Of a DNA stretch of 64,000 bases, positions 1-9,436 are shown one piece after another. Every line of letters begins with the position of its first letter. Within the stretch, counting starts at the first letter, position 1. The translations under genes and the position numbers were made by a program. The stretch is from the NCBI GenBank assembly GCA_938074565.1, contig CALJEQ010000001.1, positions 62,001-126,000 of the forward strand. Reading direction: 5' to 3'. Origin of the DNA: an uncultured Alkaliphilus sp. Its GTDB lineage: Bacteria; Bacillota; Clostridia; Peptostreptococcales; Natronincolaceae. Below the pieces are notes generated by a model. It saw nothing but the letters and a program-made list of their open reading frames with translations, was not told the origin of the DNA and searched no databases.

Positions 1-425
1 TCTATCGTTCTTCCATAGTTACCGCCAGTATCCTCAGCAATAATTGGAATTTTTAGACGATTTAAAGTTTCTTTAGTGGCAATGGTGTTGCGATATCCAA
101 TTTTCATTAGATCACTACCACTATTGCCGAATGAAAACATCTGTGATCCACCAGTAATTTTAGCAGTCATCCTTGACTCACTGGCTCCTTGCTTTACCAT
201 TTCATTAACTAAAATTTCAATTGCCGTGTCAGCAAATTTGGCTTTATTGGTGTTATTCTTAATTTGACAACTATCTGGTAACATGATATGTGCTAAGCCA
301 GCAACTTTTCTAATTCTATCATATAAGGCTATTCCTACACAGGACCCTAGACCTAGTGTGGTTAATATATCAGGTTCTTTAACTACTTTTAAATCTGCCA
401 TTCCCACTTTAATAATCCCTTGCAT
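1..425 (-). CDS. cheD: Chemoreceptor glutamine deamidase CheD (3' end beyond window)
   Basis: CheD deamidates glutamines in chemoreceptors and binds CheC, whose CheY-P phosphatase activity it stimulates. About 141 N-terminal residues are visible; the gene runs off the window at coordinate 1. The family's catalytic residues are in place: Cys29 in the motif LGLGSCVGIALYD, His46 in GLAHIMLP, and Thr23 just before the cysteine. Its ATG follows the cheC stop codon directly (TAG then ATG, no gap), so the two are translationally coupled, as expected for proteins that act as a complex. It is the last visible gene of the motility cluster. Identification is secure from the motif; the missing C-terminus cannot be judged. 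Confidence 0.95.
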   Translation of the reverse strand, partial: MQGIIKVGMADLKVVKEPDILTTLGLGSCVGIALYDRIRKVAGLAHIMLPDSCQIKNNTNKAKFADTAIEILVNEMVKQGASESRMTAKITGGSQMFSFGNSGSDLMKIGYRNTIATKETLNRLKIPIIAEDTGGNYGRTI

Positions 426-1043
426 CTACCTATACACTCCTAAACTCTCCAATAATTTTTCAAATGATTCACTATCTGGAATCAAGAAAAAATTACCCTT
501 AACTTGATAATCTCCTTCTGTTAATATTGTTTCAATAAGAAGTACATTATCGAATGTTTGAGAAAATTGAATAGCAGGTACACTTAATATAGCACCTGCC
601 ATATCAATACAAAGAGAAGGAATAGATAGTTTCATTTTTAATCCAGTTAAAGCAGATAAAGAAGATATATAAGAACCTGATAATATATTACCTATTTCTT
701 GTAGGGCAGAGCGGTCCATTTCATCTAAGTCACCAGAGTAATCTTCACGTCCCATAAGCATACTAGTTAATACCTTAGAGGAGGAAATATCTAGAAGAAA
801 CATAATGTTTCCATCTATATCCCCCTCCACTTGAAAGTAAATACCAGCCACCACCATTTCTTCGCCACCCAAGACAGCTGCAACATCTTCAAAAGACAAT
901 AGTCTTACATTTGGCACATCCATATCAATTCTTTTTTGAAGCATCTTTGCCAATGCAGAAGCTGCATTACCCGAACCGATGTTACCTATTTCTTTTAAAA
1001 CATCTAGGTACGTATTATTCATATCATCTAATGAAAAGCTCAT
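426..1043 (-). CDS. cheC: CheY-P phosphatase CheC
   Basis: CheC removes phosphate from CheY-P and partners with CheD in adaptation. The 205-residue protein holds two copies of the family's active-site signature (D/S-x3-E-x2-N-x22-P): Asp14/Glu18/Asn21/Pro44 in the first half and Ser112/Glu116/Asn119/Pro142 in the second. Both copies are complete, so it should be an active phosphatase. It sits between cheW and cheD and no CheZ is seen, which fits the Firmicute system. FliY in the same cluster carries the same two motifs, giving two potential CheY-P phosphatases, one of them at the switch. The start codon is ATG with good coding continuity. Confidence 0.95.
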   Translation of the reverse strand: MSFSLDDMNNTYLDVLKEIGNIGSGNAASALAKMLQKRIDMDVPNVRLLSFEDVAAVLGGEEMVVAGIYFQVEGDIDGNIMFLLDISSSKVLTSMLMGREDYSGDLDEMDRSALQEIGNILSGSYISSLSALTGLKMKLSIPSLCIDMAGAILSVPAIQFSQTFDNVLLIETILTEGDYQVKGNFFLIPDSESFEKLLESLGVYR

Positions 1044-1057
1044 GGGTTTGCACCACC

Positions 1058-1510
1058 TTAATTATTTTCTATCTCAACACCTAGAATTTTATAAATATCC
1101 ACTATAATAATCATTCGTTCATTAACCTTACCTATTCCGTTAATATAGTCATCTTCAAAAGTGTTCACTAAATTTGAAGTTTGATCTATTGATTCACTTT
1201 CAATTGTTAATACTTCTGATGAGCTATCAACTAAAATACCTACAATCATCTCATCAACTGATAAGATAATAATTCTTGATTCGTCGGTTACATTAATTTT
1301 ACTTAATTGAAAACGCTGTCTAAGATCAATTACTGGAACAACTTCACCTCTTAAATTAATAACGCCTGTTAAATAATAAGGTGAATTAGGTATTCTAGTA
1401 ATCTCCGATACTCTTTCTATTGTCTCAACATAATTAATTGGAATACCATAATTTTCTTTTTCTATCCTAAATATTACATATTGATTGTTGTTACCCATAG
1501 ATTTATTCAA
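1058..1510 (-). CDS. cheW: Chemotaxis coupling protein CheW
   Basis: CheW links CheA to the chemoreceptors in the membrane array. The protein of about 150 residues is a single CheW-like (SH3-type) domain, with the typical stretch ITRIPNSPYYLTGVINLRG followed by EVVPVIDLR. I chose the TTG start at 1510 because AAGGGGTGA sits five bases upstream. A GTG at 1519 lies inside that ribosome-binding site, and an in-frame ATG at 1498 is further away. It lies between cheA (12 bases apart) and cheC. A separate CheW-like domain ends CheA, so this is the adaptor rather than a kinase fragment. Confidence 0.93.
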   Translation of the reverse strand: MNKSMGNNNQYVIFRIEKENYGIPINYVETIERVSEITRIPNSPYYLTGVINLRGEVVPVIDLRQRFQLSKINVTDESRIIILSVDEMIVGILVDSSSEVLTIESESIDQTSNLVNTFEDDYINGIGKVNERMIIIVDIYKILGVEIENN

Positions 1511-1522
1511 TTTTCTCACCCC

Positions 1523-3553
1523 TTAAAAAAATGAATTTGTATCGACTATTAATGCCACTGAACCATTTCCTAATATTGTTGCACCTGCAATTGCTTTAAT
1601 ATTAGCTAAATATTTACCTAAAGATTTAATTACAATTTCCTGCTGTCCAATTAGATGATCCACTACAATACCAACTGACTTGTCTGCTTTTTTAACAATA
1701 ACCACCACATACTCTTCATCTTCATCGGTGGTTGTAGGTACATTTAGTAAAGTAGATAATTTTAATATAGGTAAAGTAGAATTTCTATATAACACAACTT
1801 CATTATTTTGTACTTTTCTAACAGTATTAGCTTGAATGGTTGTAATTTCTTTAATGGTATTAAGAGGTATTGCATACTTTTCCTTACCCACATTAACCAG
1901 TAGTGCTTGTATAATGGCAAGGGTCAATGGTAAACGGATTGTAAATTTGCTACCCATGCCATGCTTTGTATCAACTTCCACTACCCCACCGAGGGACTCT
2001 ATTTTTGTCTTTACTACGTCTAAACCAACACCTCTACCAGAAATATCAGATATTTTATCAGCAGTACTAAAACCTGGATGGAAAAGTAATTGAACAATGT
2101 CCTTATCTTCCATAATTTGACTTTGTTGTAGTGTAATAACTCCTCTTTCCAGAGCTTTAGCTTTTACCCTTTCGATATTAATTCCACCACCGTCATCTTC
2201 TACTTCAATTACAACACTATTGCCATCTGGATAAGCAATTAATTTAACACTGCCATTTTTAGGTTTATTATATTTCTCCCTAGTTTCGGGGTCTTCTATT
2301 CCATGATCAATGGAGTTTCTAATTAAATGAATTAATGGGTCACCTATTTCATCAATAACTGTACGGTCTACTTCGGTTTCTTCACCAGTCATAAATAATG
2401 TAATTTCTTTTCCTAGTTCTTTTGAAAGATCTCTCACCATACGAGGGAAACGATTAAATACCCTCTCAATCGGTACCATACGAACTTTCATTACTGCATC
2501 ATGAAGGCTAGTGGTAATTCTTTCTAGATATTCAATGGCCTCATGCATATTTTGTCCTTCTTTACGGTCTGTCCCATCAATATCCTCCAGTCTAGTTTTA
2601 ATAATAATCAACTCGCTGACTAGATTCATCAAATTATCTAAACGATCAATATCAACTCTTACCGTTTTACCAGTTTTATTGTTGCGTTTGTTTTTAGCTT
2701 CTTCACCTTTGCTGGCTGGAGTACTTTCTATTTGTTCTTTTTCTAAACTTGGATCTGGTATCTCCATTTGCACATCAGTATTGTTAACATAATAATTCTC
2801 TTGCAAACTAATCACTTCATATAAGTCTATTTCAGAAATACCCTTTAATTCTCTCTCCAAAATGGAGGCATCTGCTTTAGAAATTAATATTAACTCAAAA
2901 CTTAAATCGAATTTTTCATCTTCAATATCTTCAATGCTTGGATTAGAATATACGATCTCTGCTAATTTTTCTAAAGTATTAATAATAATATAAGCTCTTG
3001 CAGACTTTAACATGCATTTACTATTCAAATTAATTTTAACAAGAAAAGGATTAAGTTCTTGCTGAATAGCCTTATGAATAACATTATGTACGTATTCATT
3101 AACTTCTATATTTGTGTTAATGACTGCATTATTACTTTTTACAATAGGTAAATCAGTGTCAACCACATCTTGTCCATCTCTTAGAGCTGCTAATTCTTTA
3201 ACAAGCCCTGCTGATGTATCCTCTCCCTCAACCCCACTTATTTCAATAGAAGTAATATAACTCTCTAGTTCGTCAAAACATTTGAATAGAATATTAATAA
3301 TCTTCTCATTAACCAACATATTACCACTTCTAATTAGATCTAGTACATTCTCCATTTCATGGGTTAAATGAGCAATGCTTTGAAAACCCATTGTGCTGGA
3401 CATACCCTTAATAGTGTGGGCTATTCTAAAAATTTCATTTAACATATTCATATCTTCTGGATTATTTTCCATTTGTAATAGAATTTGATTCATGTTCTGT
3501 AAATGTTCTTTTGATTCTTCAATAAAAATATCCATATACTGATTCATATCCAT
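1523..3553 (-). CDS. cheA: Chemotaxis histidine kinase CheA
   Basis: CheA autophosphorylates in response to receptors and passes the phosphate to CheY and CheB. The 676 residues show the standard domain order. The HPt domain has phospho-acceptor His46 in the motif AHTIKG. A poorly conserved P2-like region follows (about 130-290), then the dimerisation helices (about 300-365). The ATPase domain has the N box (HLIRNSIDHGIE), the G1 box (DDGGGI) and the G2 box (GRGVGLDVV). A C-terminal CheW-like domain completes the protein. All catalytic boxes are intact. It lies one base after cheB and is followed by cheW. The mature order cheB-cheA-cheW-cheC-cheD matches the Bacillus fla/che operon. Confidence 0.97.
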   Translation of the reverse strand: MDMNQYMDIFIEESKEHLQNMNQILLQMENNPEDMNMLNEIFRIAHTIKGMSSTMGFQSIAHLTHEMENVLDLIRSGNMLVNEKIINILFKCFDELESYITSIEISGVEGEDTSAGLVKELAALRDGQDVVDTDLPIVKSNNAVINTNIEVNEYVHNVIHKAIQQELNPFLVKINLNSKCMLKSARAYIIINTLEKLAEIVYSNPSIEDIEDEKFDLSFELILISKADASILERELKGISEIDLYEVISLQENYYVNNTDVQMEIPDPSLEKEQIESTPASKGEEAKNKRNNKTGKTVRVDIDRLDNLMNLVSELIIIKTRLEDIDGTDRKEGQNMHEAIEYLERITTSLHDAVMKVRMVPIERVFNRFPRMVRDLSKELGKEITLFMTGEETEVDRTVIDEIGDPLIHLIRNSIDHGIEDPETREKYNKPKNGSVKLIAYPDGNSVVIEVEDDGGGINIERVKAKALERGVITLQQSQIMEDKDIVQLLFHPGFSTADKISDISGRGVGLDVVKTKIESLGGVVEVDTKHGMGSKFTIRLPLTLAIIQALLVNVGKEKYAIPLNTIKEITTIQANTVRKVQNNEVVLYRNSTLPILKLSTLLNVPTTTDEDEEYVVVIVKKADKSVGIVVDHLIGQQEIVIKSLGKYLANIKAIAGATILGNGSVALIVDTNSFF

Positions 3554-3554
3554 A

Positions 3555-4649
3555 TTACAGCACCTCCAACCTATTTAGTATTGATTTAGTTATACTTTCT
3601 AAAGATATAATTTCATCTACAACACCTAATTTCACAGCACTCTTAGGCATTCCATATACTACACATGTTTCCTCGCTCTGAGCAATCACGAAAGCCTTTC
3701 TTTCATCCTTTAAAAGTTTTAATCCTTTTGCTCCATCTGCTCCCATTCCCGTCATGATGACACCAATAATGTCCCTATCTTTAATACTAGATAAAGACTG
3801 ATACATAGCATCTACAGATGGACGATGTCCTGAAACAGGTGCTTCACTGGTTAACTGAATATACAAGTCTCCATTTCGATCATTTTTAACTTTTAAATGA
3901 AAATCACCTGGAGCTATATAGACGGTGGAAGGAAGTATTTTTTCTCCATCCTCCGCCTCTTTTACTGTAACCTGTGAAATGCTATTTAATCGAGTAGCTA
4001 AAGATTTAGTAAATCCTGCGGGCATATGTTGTACTATCAAGAATGAAGCACCAACATTAGCAGGTATCAATGGAATAACACTTTGTAGGGCTCTAGGTCC
4101 TCCTGTAGAAGTACCAATGGCAACAATGGGCTTTCTTGTGGTGGATGTTCTTTGTGGCTTAAATTCCTTCTTATAAACTACATTAGGTTGCACTTCTACT
4201 GTTTTATTAATTGTTGAATTACATTGTTTCTTAAAATTAATTCTAGCACCTACTTTAATCTTTTCAATAAGTTCATTCCTCACAGCATCTACATTTATCG
4301 AAAAAACGCTGGTGGGTTTTTGTATGAAATCTACAGCCCCCGACTCTAATGCCAGAATTGTTGCATTTGCACCTTCTGAAGTTAAACTACTCAACATTAC
4401 TACTGGCAATGGAGCTATTTCCATTATTTTTTTTAATGCATCTAACCCATTCATAATAGGCATTTCTACATCCATGGTAACAATATCTGGGTTTAATAAT
4501 TGTATTTTTTGAATAGCTTCTTGCCCATTTCGTGCAATACCTACTATAGTAATATTAGGGTCACTACTAAGCATATCTGATAAAATTTTTCTCATAAAAG
4601 CTGAATCATCAACAATTAAAACTTTAATTGATTCTTTCTCGTTTCTCAT
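3555..4649 (-). CDS. cheB: Receptor methylesterase/deamidase CheB
   Basis: CheB demethylates glutamyl methyl esters on chemoreceptors when phosphorylated by CheA. The first 120 residues or so form a receiver domain with acidic pocket Asp14/Asp15, phosphorylation site Asp60 (VTMDVEMP) and the conserved lysine in FIQKPTS. A linker of about 60 residues leads to the methylesterase domain. That domain carries the catalytic triad motifs: Ser in GTSTGGPRAL, His in VQHMPAGFT and Asp in MTGMGADG. Length (364) is normal. Its stop lies one base before cheA and its ATG directly follows the stop of the upstream PilZ gene. CheR, the opposing methyltransferase, is not in this window. Confidence 0.96.
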   Translation of the reverse strand: MRNEKESIKVLIVDDSAFMRKILSDMLSSDPNITIVGIARNGQEAIQKIQLLNPDIVTMDVEMPIMNGLDALKKIMEIAPLPVVMLSSLTSEGANATILALESGAVDFIQKPTSVFSINVDAVRNELIEKIKVGARINFKKQCNSTINKTVEVQPNVVYKKEFKPQRTSTTRKPIVAIGTSTGGPRALQSVIPLIPANVGASFLIVQHMPAGFTKSLATRLNSISQVTVKEAEDGEKILPSTVYIAPGDFHLKVKNDRNGDLYIQLTSEAPVSGHRPSVDAMYQSLSSIKDRDIIGVIMTGMGADGAKGLKLLKDERKAFVIAQSEETCVVYGMPKSAVKLGVVDEIISLESITKSILNRLEVL

Positions 4650-5297
4650 TTAAATCAATCCCTTTTTTCTTAGTAATCGTTGATTTTCAAATATAAAAGC
4701 AATAATTTTACTTCTAACTCCTTCTTTAATTCCAAAAAAGCTAATTCCAATTTGAAACTCCTTTAAACCTGGGTCTTTATAGCATCTAATTACTTCACCG
4801 GAAACCTCAATTGAATCATTATCCTTTAGAAAAATAGTACACTCTACTTTACTTCCTACTGAAATGGCAGTACTAGAAGATACTTTAATACCACCACCAC
4901 TAATATCCTTCGTAACACCTTCTATTGCAACATCTTCATCCCATAGCTTCATAATGACTTTTCTAACTATATCTAATCGATAAAAATATCTTCTTTGTAT
5001 TTTTTCTGGTTCTCCTACTGGAATAATTTCATATATAGTCAAATCATTATTCACTTTATGTTTAACTTCTGCAACAAACCTGAAAATTCCTTTTTCTTCA
5101 CGATAAAAAATTATTTTTAGTCTCTGTCCGACATGGAGGGGATAGGATGTACCTTGCTTAATAGGATTTATTATAAACACACTACCATCTTTTATGTCCA
5201 TTACTTGACTTACAATAGTGTACTGATTGTCTCCATAATTTTCTCTTATTTGTATTTCCAACTTATCTCCAACTCTTAGTTCCGATAATATTCCCAT
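4650..5297 (-). CDS. PilZ-domain flagellar brake protein (YcgR-like)
   Basis: This 215-residue protein most likely binds cyclic di-GMP and slows or alters the flagellar motor, as YcgR/YpfA/DgrA proteins do. The N-terminal half (about 1-95) resembles the beta-barrel YcgR N-domain. The C-terminal PilZ domain keeps both ligand motifs: Arg103-x3-Arg107 in QRRYFYRLD, and Asp131-x-Ser133-x2-Gly136 in KDISGGG. I start it at the ATG at 5297, which has AGGAG eight bases upstream. A GTG nine bases earlier overlaps that site. Position between flhG and cheB, with zero spacing to cheB, ties it to motility. Binding is inferred from the motifs, not shown. Confidence 0.85.
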   Translation of the reverse strand: MGILSELRVGDKLEIQIRENYGDNQYTIVSQVMDIKDGSVFIINPIKQGTSYPLHVGQRLKIIFYREEKGIFRFVAEVKHKVNNDLTIYEIIPVGEPEKIQRRYFYRLDIVRKVIMKLWDEDVAIEGVTKDISGGGIKVSSSTAISVGSKVECTIFLKDNDSIEVSGEVIRCYKDPGLKEFQIGISFFGIKEGVRSKIIAFIFENQRLLRKKGLI

Positions 5298-5308
5298 TAT
5301 CCTCACTC

Positions 5309-6217
5309 CTATCTAAATAAACTTATTACTTTGTTAAAGAAGCCTTTTGTTGTGGTGTTATTATTATCTAATTCCACCTTGTCATTAGTTAGTTTACTTG
5401 CAATTAATTCGATGTTTTTGCTAACAGGGCTGTTGGGAAACTGTATTATAAATGGTTGCTGTAACTTTACTGATCTACTTACATGAATATCCTCCAATAA
5501 ATAACCTAATTTCTCTATATTTATATTCAGAAACTTATCGGAAGCATTCTTAAGTTTTTCAAATGTTATTTTACCTTCATTAACATTTTCAACTCTATTA
5601 ATTAGCAACTTTAGTTTTTTGCTTTTATCCTTTATTCCTATAGTTTTAATCATTGCATAAGCGTCAGTAATGGCTGTAGGTTCAGGTGTACAAACCACAA
5701 TCACTTCATGGGCCGCTAAAACAAAAGATAAAACAGATTTTGATAGTCCAGCCCCTGTATCAATTAAAATAATGTCTGCATAATTACTAATATTCTCAAA
5801 CTTATCAATTAGATGAGTAATTTGATCTTGAGGCATATCTATTAAGTCAAGAACACCCGATCCTCCAGAAATAATTTTTATTCCATTAGGACCGGTCACC
5901 ATAATATCTTCCAATTCTTTATTTCCCTTAATGACATCTAAAAGTGTATATTTAGGTAATACTCCCATTACTACATCCACGTTGGCTAAACCTAAATCAG
6001 CATCAATTATTACCACTCTATTATTCAACTTACTTAAAGCAATTGCTAAGTTAAGTGTGAAATTTGTTTTTCCCACTCCACCTTTTCCACTTGTTACACA
6101 AATAATTCTAGTAGAAGAAGACGGCATCGCTGACGCTTTATTTTTTTCATTAACAGTGTTGCTAAAAGACCTTCTTTGATTAATAATTTCCCGTAATCTA
6201 GCAGCTTGGTCTTGCAT
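5309..6217 (-). CDS. flhG: MinD-like ATPase FlhG, regulator of flagellum number/placement
   Basis: FlhG (YlxH/FleN) is a MinD-type ATPase that controls the number and position of flagella by acting on FlhF. The 302 residues begin with the short helix motif DQAARLR. In this family that helix stimulates the FlhF GTPase. A deviant Walker A (SGKGGVGKT, about residues 43-51) with the signature lysine follows, and DADLGLANVD and DTGAGLS correspond to the switch regions. The C-terminal tail is predicted to contain the membrane-targeting helix (residues near FFNKVISLFR). It directly follows flhF, its functional partner, with two bases between them. Confidence 0.94.
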   Translation of the reverse strand: MQDQAARLREIINQRRSFSNTVNEKNKASAMPSSSTRIICVTSGKGGVGKTNFTLNLAIALSKLNNRVVIIDADLGLANVDVVMGVLPKYTLLDVIKGNKELEDIMVTGPNGIKIISGGSGVLDLIDMPQDQITHLIDKFENISNYADIILIDTGAGLSKSVLSFVLAAHEVIVVCTPEPTAITDAYAMIKTIGIKDKSKKLKLLINRVENVNEGKITFEKLKNASDKFLNINIEKLGYLLEDIHVSRSVKLQQPFIIQFPNSPVSKNIELIASKLTNDKVELDNNNTTTKGFFNKVISLFR

Positions 6218-6219
6218 CT

Positions 6220-7398
6220 TTAAGCCTCCTTAATGATAAGGCTTAGTATTTTATCAACACTAATGACTTCAATGTCATCAGGAACGCTTTGCCCAGTTGT
6301 CATATATGAAATCGGTTTTTGAGTTTGTAAAGCTGTGTTGATGATGGTGCCATAAGTAGTGGCCTCATCAATTTTAGTCAAAATAACCTTATAATTTTTT
6401 AAGAATTGATAGGTTTCAATGATCTCTCTAATGTCATTGTTTTTAGAAGTACAGCTGACTACTAAAAAAACTTCTTTTTCATCTATTTCACCCAATAAAG
6501 TCTCTAACTCTTTAACCTGCTGAAGATTCTTATGGCTTCTACCAGCAGTATCCACCATTATAATGTCTTTATGATTAAGCCGTTCCAACGCTTGATGTAT
6601 TTCTTCAGCTTCATAAATTACTTCAATTGGAATGTTTAGTATATCACTATAGGTTTTTAGCTGTTCTACAGCAGCAATTCTGTAGGTGTCAGCACTGATG
6701 AACCCAACTTTTTTTCCTTCATTTAAAGAATAATGGGCTGCAAGTTTTGCTATTGTAGTGGTTTTTCCAACTCCAGTTGGACCAACGAAGAAAATAACCT
6801 TAGATTTCAAATTTTCTTCTTTTCCAATAACATCTCTATTAATTATACGCTTTAATTGTTCATTAAGTTCATCTTTATTAACGCTTCCTTCATTAGACAT
6901 TAATTCTGTCATAATACGACTAACAATTTCCTCTTCTATCTCCTGATTCTGTAAAAGGTGATATAATTTCTCTAACTCTTTATTATTAGTAGCCCTTACT
7001 TCATTGGGTAAATCCTTAACGTTAACTTTCTTAACTACTGTAGAAAGCATATTTTTTATCTCAGCTATTTCTTTAGTTAGTCCTACATCCGTGGTTTTAA
7101 TTTCAGGCTTTTTTTCCACCCTATTTTCCATCATTACCTTCAATAGTTCCTCTGGTGACTTAGATGGCTTAGTCAATGGTTCTACTTTGGGTTGAGCTAC
7201 TTTAGGGGTTTGTGGTACTTTAACTATACTATCCTCTATTGCAGCAACAACTTCAATAATTGGCTTTTTGAAATATCCCAACAGTCCCTTTGGTTTTACT
7301 TTTCTTTGATGTAGGATAACGGCATCTGGACCTAATTCTGCTCTCACTTTTATCATTGCTTCATGATTATTAGAAGCACAGATTTTTTTCACCTTCAT
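6220..7398 (-). CDS. flhF: SRP-type GTPase FlhF, flagellar placement
   Basis: FlhF is the third member of the SRP GTPase family, beside Ffh and FtsY, and marks the site of flagellar assembly at the membrane. The 392 residues comprise a basic N-terminal region, a variable linker (about 60-140), an N-domain-like helical part and a G domain. Nucleotide motifs are complete: P-loop GPTGVGKT (206-213), DTYRIAA, the G3 motif DTAGR and TKIDEA. It lies between flhA and flhG. Interaction with FlhG is expected because FlhG keeps its activating DQAxxLR helix. No unusual features are seen. Confidence 0.96.
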   Translation of the reverse strand: MKVKKICASNNHEAMIKVRAELGPDAVILHQRKVKPKGLLGYFKKPIIEVVAAIEDSIVKVPQTPKVAQPKVEPLTKPSKSPEELLKVMMENRVEKKPEIKTTDVGLTKEIAEIKNMLSTVVKKVNVKDLPNEVRATNNKELEKLYHLLQNQEIEEEIVSRIMTELMSNEGSVNKDELNEQLKRIINRDVIGKEENLKSKVIFFVGPTGVGKTTTIAKLAAHYSLNEGKKVGFISADTYRIAAVEQLKTYSDILNIPIEVIYEAEEIHQALERLNHKDIIMVDTAGRSHKNLQQVKELETLLGEIDEKEVFLVVSCTSKNNDIREIIETYQFLKNYKVILTKIDEATTYGTIINTALQTQKPISYMTTGQSVPDDIEVISVDKILSLIIKEA

Positions 7399-7399
7399 A

Positions 7400-9424
7400 T
7401 TAAATATTCACCATCCCTATTGATTCAATCTCAACTGTAGGCTCAACTTCATTATATGATAGAACAATTAAGTCAGAGGTTAATTGTTCTGTTAATCTTT
7501 TAAAATACAGCCTAACGATTGGTGCAGTGATAATAATAGGTTGTTCTCCTAAGGAAGTTAATTTTTGCACTTGATAAGAAAGATTATTTAACATTCTCTG
7601 AACTATATCCGGATCAATGGAAATAAAATTTCCTCTTTCTGTTTGTTGTATCGAATCAATAATACGTTGCTCTAAGGTTTGATCTAAAGTAATCACTTTT
7701 GTTGGCTGATTCATAATAAATTGTTTTGTGATAACTCTAGACAAAGATTGTCTTACATATTCTGTTAGCATATCCGTATCTCTAGTCATATTAGAGTAAT
7801 CCGCTAAGGTTTCTAAAATAGTAACCATATTTCTAATGGAAATTCCTTCTTTTAGAAGGTTTTTAAGAACTTTTTGAATATCTCCCAATCCTAATTGATT
7901 TGGAATCAATTCATCCACCAGAGCTGGATGATTTTCTTTTACATTATCTATTAACTTCTTAACCTCTTGTCTACCCATCAACTCATGGGCATGTTTTTTA
8001 ATAATTTCAGTTAAATGGGTGGAGATAATTGATGGCGGGTCAACTACGGTATATCCATATACTTCTGCCTTCTCCCGCTCTTGTTCATTTATCCATTTAG
8101 CAGGCAAACCAAAAGCTGGCTCTATAGTATCTATACCCTCTAATTCTCCATCTGCCATTCCAGGATTCATTGCTAAATAATGATCAAATACAATCTCACC
8201 TGCACTAATTTCTATCCCTTTTATTTTTATTATATACTGATTTGGTTCAAGCTGAATATTATCCCGTAATCTAATCATAGGAACAATAATACCCATTTCC
8301 AAAGCACATTGTCTTCGTATCATTACTAATCGATCGAATAGATCTCCTCCTTGACTTGAATCAGCTAAAGGAATTATCCCATATCCAAATTCCAGTTCAA
8401 TAGGATCTACATTAAGAAGTGGTAGTACATTTTCAGGTTTTCTCTTTTCCTCTGCTGTTTCTTCAATCACATCAGGAATATCCATTTGTTCAGATTTCTT
8501 TATTTCCTTCTTTAATTGGAATCCAAGATAAAGGAAACCCAAAGATAATGTCATAAAAGGAAAGAATGGAAGTGGTGTAACCCCTAATAGAAATAAAACA
8601 CCCGATATAATAAACATAACCTTAGGTTGATTGAATAATTGCTTTATTAAATCATTTCCTAAATTTCCTTCCGAAGCAGCTCTTGTTACAATAATACCTG
8701 TAGCTGTTGAGATTAACAATGCTGGAATTTGGCTGGCTAATCCATCCCCCACCGTCAGCAAAGTGTACTTTTGTATTGAAGACACCATATCTAAGCCACC
8801 TGCCCAGCCAATGATAAAACCTGCAATAATATTTATAATTGTAATAATAATACCTGCAATAGCATCTCCCTTAACAAACTTACTGGCTCCATCCATTGAT
8901 CCATAGAAATCTGCTTCTCTTTGAGTTTTCTTTCTTCTTTCTCTTGCTTCACGATCATCAATTAATCCTGCATTTAAATCAGCATCAATTGCCATTTGCT
9001 TACCAGGCATAGCATCTAATGTAAACCTGGCAGCAACTTCTGCTACCCTTTCGGATCCCTTTGTTATTACCAAGAATTGTACTAAAATAATAATTAAAAA
9101 TACAATAAAACCAACAAGGGCATTCCCTTGCATTGCAAAATTTCCAAAGGTATCTATTAATCCCCCAGCTGTACCACTAGATAGGATATATCTAGTGGTG
9201 GTAATATTTAATGCCAACCGGAGGAGGGTAGTTAATAATAGTATAGAAGGAAATATGGAGAATTGTAAAGCTTCCTCCGTATACATAGCAATGACTAAAA
9301 TGAGTAGTGCTAATGCTATATTAAAGCTTAATAACACATCCAATGCTCCTAAAGGGATAGGGATGATAATAATAATGACGATGGCAATAACTGCAAGTGC
9401 GACTAATATATCTCCAAATTTCAT
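7400..9424 (-). CDS. flhA: Flagellar type III export gate protein FlhA
   Basis: FlhA forms the nonameric ring of the flagellar export gate and receives substrates and chaperones on its cytoplasmic face. The 674 residues start with several strongly hydrophobic segments within the first 330 residues. Between them is the conserved cytoplasmic FHIPEP loop (AMPGKQMAIDADLNAG). The rest is a soluble C-terminal domain of about 340 residues. Length and architecture are typical. It is flanked by flhB upstream and flhF downstream, as in other Gram-positive fla operons. The ATG start has an adequate ribosome-binding site (GGGGG). Confidence 0.97.
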   Translation of the reverse strand: MKFGDILVALAVIAIVIIIIIPIPLGALDVLLSFNIALALLILVIAMYTEEALQFSIFPSILLLTTLLRLALNITTTRYILSSGTAGGLIDTFGNFAMQGNALVGFIVFLIIILVQFLVITKGSERVAEVAARFTLDAMPGKQMAIDADLNAGLIDDREARERRKKTQREADFYGSMDGASKFVKGDAIAGIIITIINIIAGFIIGWAGGLDMVSSIQKYTLLTVGDGLASQIPALLISTATGIIVTRAASEGNLGNDLIKQLFNQPKVMFIISGVLFLLGVTPLPFFPFMTLSLGFLYLGFQLKKEIKKSEQMDIPDVIEETAEEKRKPENVLPLLNVDPIELEFGYGIIPLADSSQGGDLFDRLVMIRRQCALEMGIIVPMIRLRDNIQLEPNQYIIKIKGIEISAGEIVFDHYLAMNPGMADGELEGIDTIEPAFGLPAKWINEQEREKAEVYGYTVVDPPSIISTHLTEIIKKHAHELMGRQEVKKLIDNVKENHPALVDELIPNQLGLGDIQKVLKNLLKEGISIRNMVTILETLADYSNMTRDTDMLTEYVRQSLSRVITKQFIMNQPTKVITLDQTLEQRIIDSIQQTERGNFISIDPDIVQRMLNNLSYQVQKLTSLGEQPIIITAPIVRLYFKRLTEQLTSDLIVLSYNEVEPTVEIESIGMVNI

Positions 9425-9436
9425 AAGCTAACCCCC

